A DNA stretch of 38,498 nucleotides from positions 1-38,498 of the forward strand of contig WQXJ01000020.1 of NCBI GenBank assembly GCA_009784895.1. The letters are read 5' to 3'. Every line of letters begins with the position of its first letter. The stretch's first letter is position 1. Shown here piece after piece: positions 7,701 through 15,004 of this stretch. The translations under genes and the position numbers were made by a program. The notes under the pieces were generated by a model that was not told where the DNA came from, did not search any database, and was given only the letters and a program-made list of their open reading frames with translations. Origin of the DNA: Micrococcales bacterium. GTDB taxonomy: Bacteria; Actinomycetota; Actinomycetes; Actinomycetales; WQXJ01.

Positions 7701-9764
7701 CAGGGCCGGATCCGGCGCCAATCGCCTGGCCACCTTGAAGGCGTCCACGACGTAGAAGTGGATATTGCGTTCCTTGATGGTGCGCCGGGCGTATTCCGGC
7801 AGCGACGCCCAAACCTCGGCTGGGCTTTGCGATGCCTGCAGGATGAAGGTGCCGTCCCTGACTAGACCCTTCAGCGGGTTGGTGTGGATAAACACCTGAT
7901 GGTCGGGCGAGACCACCACTTCAACATCTTCGAGCTCGTTGTTGGTCAAAAAGACCGGCTCCGGCGAAAGCGTGATGTAGTAGTTGGTGGCGGCACCCGA
8001 TTTCTCTGACCCGTATTTAGGGGCCGACTTAGAGCGCATACCCAGCACACCAGAGAGCACATCGGTCAGCAACTTGCCGGTTGCAATGGTGCCGTAGCCG
8101 CCAACCGAATGGAAGCGGATACGCAAGGCCTCGGGTGGCAGAATCGGTGGGTTTTCGCCAGTGGTTAGGGCCATGGCGGCTGTTTCTGGATAGGCCTGGC
8201 GCATTTGCTCTTGGATCTCAGCCTGCAAGCCGGTCGGGTTCTCGGAGAAGAACTGTGAACCGAGGTAGATCAGCGGCGCCAGGTCGTCATTGGTCATGGC
8301 CTCAAAAGCAGCCACAATGTGGCGCGGTTGAACATCATGACCGCCCAAACCAAAAATGCCGGTGGTTAGCTGGGGTGCGGCCGCGATTGGCGGAATGCCT
8401 GGGTAGCGCGCCTGGCTGGCCTGGTGGTTGGAAGAGGCTTTGAACAGGGCCTGGGAGACCAGGCGGGTTAGGGCCGTGTCGTCGGAACGCTCCAACACCA
8501 TGACGGCCTTGGCCCCCTTGACGGCCTCGACCAGCTCGGCCTCGGGGAAGGGCTGAAGCAGCTTGACCGAAACCACCCCGACCTTCTGGCCTTGGCCGCG
8601 CAGATAGGTCACCACGGCCCGGATGTCCTCAGTGATCGAACCCATGGCCACCATGATGTAGTCGGCATCTTCACAGTCATAGGTCATAACCGGGGCATAG
8701 CTACGGCCAGTCATACCGTTGTATTCAGCCATGGCAGCGCGCACCAGGCTGGGCACGGCGGCGGCGAAGTGGGTGCGGTGGTCGGCCGAGCCAGCCTGGA
8801 AGTCGGGCTGGTTTTGGACCGGGCCGGTTAGGCCAGGGTTGTTCGGATCAACCAGGGCCGGCACCAATTGCCGCGTGCCCTTGGTCCAGGCGTTGACCCA
8901 CTGGCGGCGGAAGGGCTGGCGCAACTCTTTAGGCACCCAAGGTAGAGCTTTGGCGATAAGGGCCGCATCGGCATCGGCCTCAATGGCTTCGCCGTTGGCC
9001 GCCAGGTAACCGCGCAAGGCCTCCAGGTCCGATGGCGGGAAGTCGCCGGCGTGACGGTCCAACCAGGCGTCCAAGGCCCAGGCGCGGCCCTTAGCGCCAA
9101 ACAGCACCTCTTGGGCCTTGGTGGGGCAGGCGATGCGGGAGGCCGGGTCGCCCAAATACTCCTTCAACAAGGCCGGTTCAGGCAGCCGGGCTTCGCACAT
9201 GACGTGGCTGGTGGCGAAGCCGTCCATGGCGTTGGCCACGGGAATCAGCGACAAGGCGGAAGTCTTGTAGGCGATCGCGGCCAGGTCAGCCGTCTCTTCT
9301 GGGTCGGAGCCAAACAAGATGGTGTAGCCGGCCGGCAGTAAGGCGTAGACATCGTCATGTCCAGCCATGACGTTAAGGGAGTGTTTTGACACCACCCGGG
9401 CGGCCACCTGCAGCACAAAGCCGCCAATGCGCTTGCCAGCCGTGACGTAATGCGATTCCAGAGCGTACAAAATGCCCTGGCTGGAAGAGGCGTTGGAAAT
9501 GTAGTTCCCACCGGTCAGGGCCGCGCCCAAGGCGCCGGACTGAGCTGAATGCTCACCTTCAGCCTCGACGAAGAAGGCGTGTTTGCCCCAGACGTTGAGC
9601 TGTCCCTCCGCTCTGGCCGCCTCGAAGGTCTCCGAAATCTCGGTCGAAGGTGTGATGGGGTAGCCAATCACACCACCGCAAACATGGGCCATGACATGAC
9701 TGATAGCGCCATTGCCGTTGATTACCTGTCGCGTACCTGGATATTTAGGCTGGTTGGATGTCAC
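4755..9764 (-). CDS. nifJ: Pyruvate:ferredoxin oxidoreductase, extended single-chain form
   Basis: This 1669-residue PFOR should convert pyruvate and CoA to acetyl-CoA, CO2 and reduced ferredoxin. In order: the pyrimidine-binding domain with YPITPSTE (35-42), a transketolase-C-like domain (about 355-490), a gamma domain (IRFHSVGGYG, 548-557), a two-cluster ferredoxin domain (Cys850/853/856/860 and Cys980/983/986/990), then the TPP domain with ACRGCGE (1054-1060), TGCSS (1143-1147), GDGAAYDIG (1235-1243) and YSNTGGQAS. Usual length is about 1170-1200. The excess includes a charged coiled-coil insert at about 1075-1120, inside the proximal-cluster ligand region, and a linker plus extra Cys-rich domain at 1590-1669 (Cys1607/1610/1613 and 1663). 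The start is GTG with GGAAG upstream. It forms an operon with the Nfn fusion. Another 2-oxoacid is possible as substrate. Confidence 0.9.
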   Translation of the reverse strand: MTSNQPKYPGTRQVINGNGAISHVMAHVCGGVIGYPITPSTEISETFEAARAEGQLNVWGKHAFFVEAEGEHSAQSGALGAALTGGNYISNASSSQGILYALESHYVTAGKRIGGFVLQVAARVVSKHSLNVMAGHDDVYALLPAGYTILFGSDPEETADLAAIAYKTSALSLIPVANAMDGFATSHVMCEARLPEPALLKEYLGDPASRIACPTKAQEVLFGAKGRAWALDAWLDRHAGDFPPSDLEALRGYLAANGEAIEADADAALIAKALPWVPKELRQPFRRQWVNAWTKGTRQLVPALVDPNNPGLTGPVQNQPDFQAGSADHRTHFAAAVPSLVRAAMAEYNGMTGRSYAPVMTYDCEDADYIMVAMGSITEDIRAVVTYLRGQGQKVGVVSVKLLQPFPEAELVEAVKGAKAVMVLERSDDTALTRLVSQALFKASSNHQASQARYPGIPPIAAAPQLTTGIFGLGGHDVQPRHIVAAFEAMTNDDLAPLIYLGSQFFSENPTGLQAEIQEQMRQAYPETAAMALTTGENPPILPPEALRIRFHSVGGYGTIATGKLLTDVLSGVLGMRSKSAPKYGSEKSGAATNYYITLSPEPVFLTNNELEDVEVVVSPDHQVFIHTNPLKGLVRDGTFILQASQSPAEVWASLPEYARRTIKERNIHFYVVDAFKVARRLAPDPALQTRMMGIAFVGAIAGHVDAVLEQAGSLDKVMDKVRHEIDHKFGRKGKAIVDSNMAVIEAASEATERVNYDELVTAESATERRQQRTVALSAAMSLSATAVRPQALFDPDYFNTAVGTPFKEGTIAETPVLPGTGLFMPPATGAGKDKGIFRREVPLFTPEGCTGCLECAIACPDTAIPNTVHELHDLLTSAIAAIAPPPAQRTKLDGLVPAWGAEARRLLLETPDAGTWPEILRPAASALGDDQLIAKHIDALVEHLAAFPVARTRPFFDAMEKERAGSGGLLSVVVDPWKCTGCMQCVDVCGPGVLHTVDQDGSILDLIQARFEAMTALPNTPQRFTAGALEEGDFKRLLLDHTAYYSMTGGHGACRGCGEVTPIHLISTICHAQGKAQRGQHVAKLTELIDQLKAKLDGLEADQAGRAERIANLIETLDRCLFNYEAGPTGAGPAPVVYANSTGCSSVYASTMPFNPYPDPWVNSLFQDAQPLAAGIYEGLASQLVGEVRATRLAAAELDDAYTPDLAAALATLDWRDFTPAEAALMPALVSMSGDGAAYDIGFGALSRVLANGVPIKTVVLDTGGYSNTGGQASTASYTGQDADLARYGKAHAGKREARKELGLIALFHPSVYVAATCSALHSHFFAAAAGLLAYQGGAGVIQLFTPCGTENGFSEELSAERGRIAVESRMAPMFVHDPARGESLPERLSLDGNPAMDQIWASHNIQHVDAEGKTQLLEAPLTPADFALGEIRFAKQFSKLRPEVEEQAIPLAEFIELPPDQRLGKVAFIYSTDKRQRLIKVAVSEAMVELVEERKRFWLTLRLLAGRDQALANAEHLAHVKALEAQYSEALDAREQSLDQIAAAMADLATSSAAPTTGLAASIGVGSPAQAAPAGPGPGAEAPASDGTSPCDYPVWLDPADLPKCNDCATCYQELPALFEKTTILVDGAPQIVGRMIEGAIDSVVIDAEMARRIKRVKANCDAEIIQ

Positions 9765-9833
9765 GTTGCACTTCCACTGTCGCTTCGGGGGGTCGCAGGA
9801 CGGGGGTGAGACCGTCTCTGGCCGGGATGGGTT

Positions 9834-9858
9834 GGGTAGACAATACCCGTCTAGTCAA
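9834..9858 (-). promoter_or_regulatory. Possible PFOR operon control site
   Basis: Two interlocked inverted repeats lie 70-90 bases upstream of the PFOR start: GGGTA-N5-TACCC (9834-9848) and TAGAC-N7-GTCTA (9837-9853). On the minus strand TTGACT (9858-9853) abuts them and could be a -35, but the expected -10 position is poor (CCAACC). A repressor or redox regulator bound here would block polymerase. No Rex-type site was found. Confidence 0.25.
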
Positions 9859-10051
9859 GGTCCGCCGTACCATTTGTCGCCGTGCGGCGATCCTGAGACC
9901 ACTCGGGCCGGCCGGAGCCAGGCCTGATTGTCCTTCCGTTCCCATCAAAACGGTCCTGCTTTATCTCCCCTAGAGGTTGTTGGGCAGCGCCAAGCGCCGC
10001 CACAATCATGGGACGTTTTCATCCTACGTATTTCTGCGGCCTTCAGACAGT

Positions 10052-10101
10052 GTCACAAGGCCTAGGCGGGCTGTTACCGCCGTCTCCTAGGCCACTGACA
10101 G
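10052..10101. terminator. Long inverted repeat after the phosphate operon
   Basis: The arms TGTCA / TGACA enclose GGCCTAGG (10060-10067) and CCTAGGCC (10087-10094), with CGG/CCG pairing further in and a 7-nt apical loop. Read on the minus strand it starts about 40 bases past the stop of the 10142-10603 gene, so it probably terminates the DUF47-PiT-lipoprotein transcript. There is no clear U-tract on that strand. The gene-free stretch 9765-10141 holds this hairpin, the candidate PFOR control site and nothing else I can support. Confidence 0.45.
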
Positions 10102-10141
10102 GGGTTTTGGCTTGGAGTGAACTACCGTTTGGGCCCGGGGG

Positions 10142-10603
10142 TTACTGGCAGCGGGCTTGTTGGTCTTGGTCAATGGCGGTCAGGGCCTCGGCAAAGCCGG
10201 GGTAGTCGGTGCCGGTTACCGGGATTGAGTCATTGGCGGCCTTAACCATCGAGTCAAGGTCCCGCACTATCTGGGACCACTGCCTGGTCAGCTCCGGTGG
10301 GGCCAGGTCGCGCAACTCGGTATAGACCTCAAGGGCCTTGGCCAACTCTTCTGTGTTGTCGGCCGACTCAAGGGCATTGATGTCAATGCCTGGATCGGCC
10401 TTGATGGCGCGGCAATAGGCGGCTTCGTCGAAACCCTCATCATGGCCGCAAGCGGTCAACGGTCCAAGACTCAGGCCAGCCAGTCCAATCAGGCTGGCAG
10501 CAACCGCTAACCGCCTGGCGCGACTGTTTCCGCCCAGCTGGGTATCGGGCGCGGGCAGGTCTGACCGGACGGTCCGGCACGGGCCGCCCCTCAGTCGCTG
10601 CAC
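10142..10603 (-). CDS. Lipoprotein downstream of PiT, unknown function
   Basis: Using the GTG at 10603 this encodes 153 residues. That GTG shares a base with the TAG of the PiT gene (TAGTG) and has a GGGGTGG just upstream, so translation is probably coupled. The frame is open to 10723, but that would mean a long overlap with PiT. A long charged N-region is followed by a hydrophobic segment and lipobox LTAC (Cys52). The mature domain, about 100 residues, is acidic and helical (EELAKALEVYTELRDLAPPE, IVRDLDSMVKAANDS), similar in style to small actinobacterial surface lipoproteins. Its link to phosphate uptake is by position only. Confidence 0.65.
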   Translation of the reverse strand: MQRLRGGPCRTVRSDLPAPDTQLGGNSRARRLAVAASLIGLAGLSLGPLTACGHDEGFDEAAYCRAIKADPGIDINALESADNTEELAKALEVYTELRDLAPPELTRQWSQIVRDLDSMVKAANDSIPVTGTDYPGFAEALTAIDQDQQARCQ

Positions 10604-11682
10604 TAGGCCACCCCAAGCCAAGCTTGCAGGCCGTGCAGGGCAAAAAAGGCCAGCGCCCCAGCCGTGCCGGCGGCCGGGAAAGTGATGATCCAAGCGCCAA
10701 CGATGTTCTTGGCCACCCCCCACCGCACAGCCGAAAGCCGGCGGGTGGCGCCAACGCCCATAATGGCGCTGGTGATGGTGTGGGTGGTGGAAATTGGGGC
10801 CTGGAAAACGAAGGCCGTGGTGTAAAGGACCGAGGCCGCCACGGTTTCAGCCGCGAAACCGCGCACCGGGTCAAGTTCGATGATTTTGCGCCCAAGTGTC
10901 CGCATAATGCGCCAGCCGCCGGCGTAAGTGCCAAGCGAAATGGCGGCCGCCGCCAGCAATTTGATCCACAGCGGGATGTCGCTACCTGGCGCGATCCAAC
11001 CGATGGTCAAACCGGCCATGAACATCACACCCATAGTCTTTTGGGCGTCCTGCAAGCCGTGGCCAAGGGCCATAGCCCCAGCTGAAACAATCTGCAGGTG
11101 GCGGAAGCGGCGGGTGGTTTTGGACGGGTTGGACCGGCGGAACAACCACATCAGTCCTACCATCAGGGCAAAGGCCAACGAGAAACCGACCACCGGCGAT
11201 ATCACCATGGGGATCAGCACTTTGGAGCCAATTTTGGCCCAGTGAATGGTGACGGCGGCATCGGGGGTGTTGCCGGTGTTGAAAAAAACCATCGCCGCCA
11301 AGCCAGAACCTGTCAGCCCGCCAATCAGCGCATGCGAACTGGATGAGGGCAGGCCCTTCCACCAGGTGATCAAATTCCAGGCAATCGCCCCAACCAGGCC
11401 GCCCAGCACAATGAAGAGGGCCTCGCCAACGTGGCCGTTGTCTTTCAGGCCGTTCAGGTCGACTGTGTCGGCAATGGTTTTGGCCACCCCGGTGCCTAAT
11501 AGCGCTCCAACCAGGTTCATCAGGGCGGCCATTGACAAGGCCACCCGGGGCGTCAGGGCTCGGGTCGAAACCGCCGTAGCGATGGCGTTGGCCGCGTCGT
11601 GGAAACCGTTGGTGAAGTCAAAGGCCAACGCCAAAACCATGACGGCCAGGGCAATGACCACCAAAACGGTCGAAGTGGCCAC
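10603..11682 (-). CDS. pit: PiT-family inorganic phosphate transporter
   Basis: This 359-residue polytopic membrane protein is a low-affinity phosphate (metal-phosphate):proton symporter of the PiT family. The family signature occurs twice: FDFTNGFHDAANAIATAVSTRAL (residues about 22-44) and, in the C-terminal half, FQAPISTTHTITSAIMGVGATRR. About ten hydrophobic spans are visible, with a cytoplasmic loop containing HLQIVSAGAMALGHGLQDAQK. The start is GTG, four bases after the stop of the DUF47 gene, a normal arrangement for PiT and its accessory protein. Length is typical for bacterial PitA. Confidence 0.92.
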   Translation of the reverse strand: MATSTVLVVIALAVMVLALAFDFTNGFHDAANAIATAVSTRALTPRVALSMAALMNLVGALLGTGVAKTIADTVDLNGLKDNGHVGEALFIVLGGLVGAIAWNLITWWKGLPSSSSHALIGGLTGSGLAAMVFFNTGNTPDAAVTIHWAKIGSKVLIPMVISPVVGFSLAFALMVGLMWLFRRSNPSKTTRRFRHLQIVSAGAMALGHGLQDAQKTMGVMFMAGLTIGWIAPGSDIPLWIKLLAAAAISLGTYAGGWRIMRTLGRKIIELDPVRGFAAETVAASVLYTTAFVFQAPISTTHTITSAIMGVGATRRLSAVRWGVAKNIVGAWIITFPAAGTAGALAFFALHGLQAWLGVA

Positions 11683-11686
11683 AGCC

Positions 11687-12307
11687 CTATGATTCCTTCA
11701 GACAGATCGTCTCGACTATGTTGGCCACCCGTTCGAAGGCGTCAGCCGCCGCCTCTAGGGTCTCGATCAGCTCTTTGAGCTTCATGATCAAAATCGGGTC
11801 AGTTTCGGTCTCAAAAAGGTCTGCCACCAGCGCTCGGTAGGCCCGGTCGGCCTGGTTTTCCAGCCGGTTGATCTCGACCCAGTAGTCGCTTAGGCCTTGC
11901 ATCGACTCCAAGTTGGGCATGGTCTCAGCTGTCAGTTCGGCCGCCCGTTGCAGAATCTTGATCTGTTTGCCGATCTTGCGCGGGATTTGGTGAATCCGGT
12001 AAAGCACAATCAGGTCGGCCGCTTCCTCCATGTAGTCCATGCAGGTGTCCAGCGCGCTGGCCAGCTCATACATGTCATCCCGGTCGAATGGCGTAACAAA
12101 AGTAGAGTTCAGGCGGCGGATAATGGCATGGGCGGCGTCATCGGCGTGATGCTCAATCTCGCGGACCTGGGCGGCCAGGTCGACCCGTTCGTCGAAGTCT
12201 GCTTCCACCATTTCGCGCAGGGCCTCGGCCCCGGCTACTAGGTGCTTGGCCTGCTCCGCGAACATGCCAAAGAAGCCAATGTCTTTGGGGGTGATTCGGA
12301 ATCGCAC
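11687..12307 (-). CDS. DUF47 PiT accessory protein (PhoU-like)
   Basis: This 206-residue all-helical cytoplasmic protein of the DUF47 family (distant PhoU relatives) typically sits next to PiT and modulates its activity. The opening MRFRITPKDIGFFGMFAEQA is the family's usual N-terminus. Acidic helices such as DFDERVDLAAQVREIEHHAD and the DRDDMYELASALD segment carry the conserved D/E residues expected to bind metal. It is the first gene of a three-gene operon with PiT and a lipoprotein. Upstream lies a 354-bp region shared with the divergent gene at 12662 that holds several strong hairpins. Confidence 0.9.
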   Translation of the reverse strand: MRFRITPKDIGFFGMFAEQAKHLVAGAEALREMVEADFDERVDLAAQVREIEHHADDAAHAIIRRLNSTFVTPFDRDDMYELASALDTCMDYMEEAADLIVLYRIHQIPRKIGKQIKILQRAAELTAETMPNLESMQGLSDYWVEINRLENQADRAYRALVADLFETETDPILIMKLKELIETLEAAADAFERVANIVETICLKES

Positions 12308-12344
12308 CGCTTACTCCAATGCCACAGAGATGGACCGACTGCCC

Positions 12345-12366
12345 GCACCGGCGCCCAGGCCGGTGC
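12345..12366. other. 8-bp hairpin upstream of the DUF47 gene
   Basis: GCACCGGC and GCCGGTGC form a perfect 8-bp stem around the 6-nt loop GCCCAG. It lies 38 bases upstream of the DUF47 start on its leader side, next to the larger structured element at 12383-12459. It may be part of a 5' UTR regulatory structure. There is no U-tract. Confidence 0.45.
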
Positions 12367-12382
12367 TAGGAGAAGCTTAGTA

Positions 12383-12459
12383 CCGGATCGCGGAGCGCCA
12401 GTCGGCGCGAAGGCCGCTCGTAGCGGCTTGTTTTGGAGCCCGGGGCTTCCGCGATCCGG
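12383..12459. other. Cloverleaf-like structured element
   Basis: The perfect 12-bp arms CCGGATCGCGGA (12383-12394) and TCCGCGATCCGG (12448-12459) enclose three further hairpins: GCGCC-AGTC-GGCGC (12395-12408), GCCGCT-CGT-AGCGGC (about 12413-12427) and AGCCC-G-GGGCT (about 12437-12447). The result would be a four-way junction in DNA or RNA. It lacks a tRNA T-loop and acceptor end, so it is not a tRNA. It could be a leader element of the DUF47-PiT operon, a small RNA or a compact mobile repeat. The remaining bases of 12308-12661 hold small hairpins only. Confidence 0.55.
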
Positions 12460-12598
12460 CACAAACCACACTAGGGCATTTTGCTGGCGGCCGGGTCACG
12501 GGCAGCGGGTCCTACCAATTCGGGACCTTGGGGTTGAATAGAACTAGGCCTGCAGGGCGATGGCGTCGCCTGGTCCGGGCGGTAAAGTCACCTAGACA

Positions 12599-12615
12599 AA
12601 GCCGCCAGACGGCTT
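12599..12615. promoter_or_regulatory. Inverted repeat upstream of the 12662 gene
   Basis: AAGCCG-N5-CGGCTT is a perfect 6-bp inverted repeat 47 bases before the ATG at 12662. Spacing and size fit an operator for a dimeric regulator, but no promoter boxes are clear around it. A CTGCAG site (12550-12555), the expected target of the nearby restriction system, lies upstream. Confidence 0.25.
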
Positions 12616-12661
12616 CAGACGTGTTTGACCGTCGGTGAACAGAAACGAGAGAACGGATCAG

Positions 12662-13432
12662 ATGTACCGCTACATCAGGTTGGCCGCCACCGCCGTGGCT
12701 GGCGGCGCCGCACCGCTTGGGCTCTACCTGGGCGAGGTACCCAGCTGGGTCCTGATCGGGTTGTTGGCCCTGGTTTTTGTTCTCGGATGGCCTGAACTGG
12801 CGGCGCTGCCCCAACCGCTCAGTGCCCGGCTGGTCCTAACCGCGGCGGCGGCCCTGTCGGTTGGCCTGGCGGCCTTTTGGAGCAGTTCGTCGATGGCGGC
12901 CACGGCCGTGCTGGTAGCGCTGGGGGTCGGTTTTCCACTGGCTGTAGTGCGGGAGTTGGCTCGGCCTTTACCCAGGCCAGGCTTGATCAGGTCGCTGACT
13001 GGCACCAGCGCTGGCCTGGTCTTGGTGACCCTGGCCGGCACCTACTTTGGGGTCGAAGGTGGTCCTGACCAGCCCTGGGTTTTGGCCCTAGTCGGAACGG
13101 CTGGGCTGGCCGCGGCCTGCCTGGTGCTGATGGTTGGTTTACCGTTTGATCGACGTTTCAGCTGGGTGCCCTTGGCCTCGCTGTTTTTGGCACTGGCAGC
13201 CGGCTTTGGCGCCGGCTGGGGCACGACCTTGCTAGTCGGTGAGGTCACTTGGTGGCTGGGTGGAGCTGTTGGGGCTAGCTGCGCCCTGGCCCCTGGATTC
13301 TTGACCCTGTGGTTGGCCAGCTGGCCAGCGCGGACTTGGGCAGTGAGGCCTTCCCTGCGTGACGCCGCGCTGATTACCTTGCCAGGCGTGGTGGCAGCGC
13401 TGCCGGTCTGGGCAGCCGGACTGATCCACTAG
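12662..13432 (+). CDS. Polytopic membrane protein of unknown function
   Basis: This encodes 256 residues from ATG 12662. An in-frame GTG at 12635 lacks a ribosome site, while GGA precedes the ATG. The protein is almost entirely hydrophobic, with about eight spans separated by very short loops (for example GEVPSWVLIGLLALVFVLG and ALVGTAGLAAACLVLMVGL). No catalytic or transport motif is recognisable. It is followed 70 bases later by the restriction-modification genes but has vertical-looking codon use like the chromosomal genes. I cannot assign a function. Confidence 0.7.
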   Translation: MYRYIRLAATAVAGGAAPLGLYLGEVPSWVLIGLLALVFVLGWPELAALPQPLSARLVLTAAAALSVGLAAFWSSSSMAATAVLVALGVGFPLAVVRELARPLPRPGLIRSLTGTSAGLVLVTLAGTYFGVEGGPDQPWVLALVGTAGLAAACLVLMVGLPFDRRFSWVPLASLFLALAAGFGAGWGTTLLVGEVTWWLGGAVGASCALAPGFLTLWLASWPARTWAVRPSLRDAALITLPGVVAALPVWAAGLIH

Positions 13433-13501
13433 TCCCTGCCTGCGGCCGGGCCAAGGCCGTGGCTCCCGAGCGTGTCAGTGCCGCCCATTAGGCTTGAATT
13501 C

Positions 13502-15004
13502 ATGGTTGAAGGTCTGCTCCAGCAAGCTGAGCGGGTGAGGGTCGAGTCGACGCTTGGCCTTGATTCAGTCGCCCAGACTGCACAGGGCCAATACTTCACC
13601 CCCGGCGGGGCTGCCGCATTGATCGCCGATCTGCCAAAGCTGCCACGGGACTCTCTGTTGAAGGTGCTAGATCCCGGCGCAGGGTCAGGCATTTTGACCG
13701 CCGCAGTGGTGGATCGCGTCTGCCGGGAACGTTATGGCGGCAAGGTTGAGGTGACGGCTGTGGAGTGTGACCAGTCGTTGCTGCCCGCCTTGCAGCGCAC
13801 CGCCGAAATGTGCGAGCAGTGGGGCCTGGATCACCACACCAAAGTCACAGTCAAGGTCGTGTGCGGCGATGTGGTTTTGCTGCAAACAGGTTTGGACGCC
13901 GAGCTTGGCTTGGACTTTGACCTGGTGGTGATGAACCCGCCGTACAAGAAACTCGGTTCGTCATCCTGGCAACGCAAGGCTCTAGAGCCCCTGGGCTGGG
14001 AATCCCCGAACCTGTACTCGGCTTTCCTAGCACTCGGGGTCGACTCCATGCGCGATGGCGGTCAACTGGTTGCCATCACACCGCGCTCATTCTTCAACGG
14101 CCCTTATTTCAGTCAGTTCCGCAAGCGTCTGCTACGCCAGGTGACGTTCAACCGGCTTCATACCTATGAATCGCGTTCCACGGTCTTTGCCGACACCGGC
14201 GTGCTTCAGGAAAACGTGGCCTTCTCTGCCACCAAGGGTGGGTTACACGGCGATGTCGTTATCACCTCCTCTCATGGCCACATCGACGAAATCACCTCCC
14301 GAGTGATCACTTACGGCGAGCTGGTTTTGCCGGACGATCCGGAGGAGTTCATTCGGATCACCACAGATGATGCGGACGATGACGCGGTGCACAGGTTCGC
14401 CTCCCTACCGGCGTCGCTGTTGGCCCTGGATCTGAAAGTGTCAACTGGCAAGGTGGTGGACTTCCGCGCCAGAGACAACCTTCACGATTCCCCACAGCCG
14501 GGCAGCCTTCCGCTGGTTTATCCGGGGAATCTGCGCAATGGCCAGGTCGAGTGGCCACGACAGATCGGCAAAGCCCAAGCGTTCTGCCTACTTGGTGACC
14601 ACGACCGCAAAGCACTGTTGCCATACGGCTACTACGTGCTGGTGAAGCGCTTCTCCTCCAAAGAGGAACGCCGCCGTGTCGTCGCAGCGATATGGGATCC
14701 AACTCGCTACCAAGCCAAGGAGGTGGCTTTTGAAAACCACCTCAATGTCTTCCACGCGGGCGGTGTCGGGCTGGACCGCGAGCTAGCTTGGGGATTGTGT
14801 CTCTGGCTGAACTCCTCGGTCGTGGATCGCTACTTCCGCACTTTCTCCGGCCACACCCAGGTCAATGCCACTGATCTGCGGTCGTTGAGCTACCCCGACG
14901 AAGCAACCCTGCGCCGCCTCGGACGCACCGTCGACTTCCTTCCTGCCCAAGATGATCTGGACCAGCTGATCGAAGACCACGCATGGAGGCAAGTGGCCGC
15001 ATGA
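13502..15004 (+). CDS. PstI/BsuBI-type adenine-N6 DNA methyltransferase
   Basis: This roughly 500-residue enzyme should methylate adenine in the target of its partner nuclease, probably CTGCAG. It has GQYFTPGGAAALI at the N-terminus, SAM-binding motif I DPGAGSGIL (about 57-65) and the catalytic NPPY motif (145-148) in the gamma-type order, followed by a target-recognition half. ATG 13502 is my preferred start. A GTG at 13472 in the same frame is possible, and neither has a strong ribosome site. Its TGA overlaps the ATG of the endonuclease gene (ATGA), the classic R-M pair arrangement. The sequence looks somewhat less GC-rich than its neighbours, as expected for an acquired module. Confidence 0.88.
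   Translation: MVEGLLQQAERVRVESTLGLDSVAQTAQGQYFTPGGAAALIADLPKLPRDSLLKVLDPGAGSGILTAAVVDRVCRERYGGKVEVTAVECDQSLLPALQRTAEMCEQWGLDHHTKVTVKVVCGDVVLLQTGLDAELGLDFDLVVMNPPYKKLGSSSWQRKALEPLGWESPNLYSAFLALGVDSMRDGGQLVAITPRSFFNGPYFSQFRKRLLRQVTFNRLHTYESRSTVFADTGVLQENVAFSATKGGLHGDVVITSSHGHIDEITSRVITYGELVLPDDPEEFIRITTDDADDDAVHRFASLPASLLALDLKVSTGKVVDFRARDNLHDSPQPGSLPLVYPGNLRNGQVEWPRQIGKAQAFCLLGDHDRKALLPYGYYVLVKRFSSKEERRRVVAAIWDPTRYQAKEVAFENHLNVFHAGGVGLDRELAWGLCLWLNSSVVDRYFRTFSGHTQVNATDLRSLSYPDEATLRRLGRTVDFLPAQDDLDQLIEDHAWRQVAA

Noticed and set aside
10604-10723. Extended N-terminus of the lipoprotein after PiT
   Set aside because: It would overlap the PiT coding sequence by 120 bases and bury the signal peptide; GTG 10603 overlaps the PiT stop by one base instead.
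12383-12459. tRNA gene
   Set aside because: The cloverleaf shape is only superficial: the closing stem is 12 bp rather than 7, there is no GTTCRANNC T-loop, no anticodon arm of the right size and no discriminator/CCA geometry.
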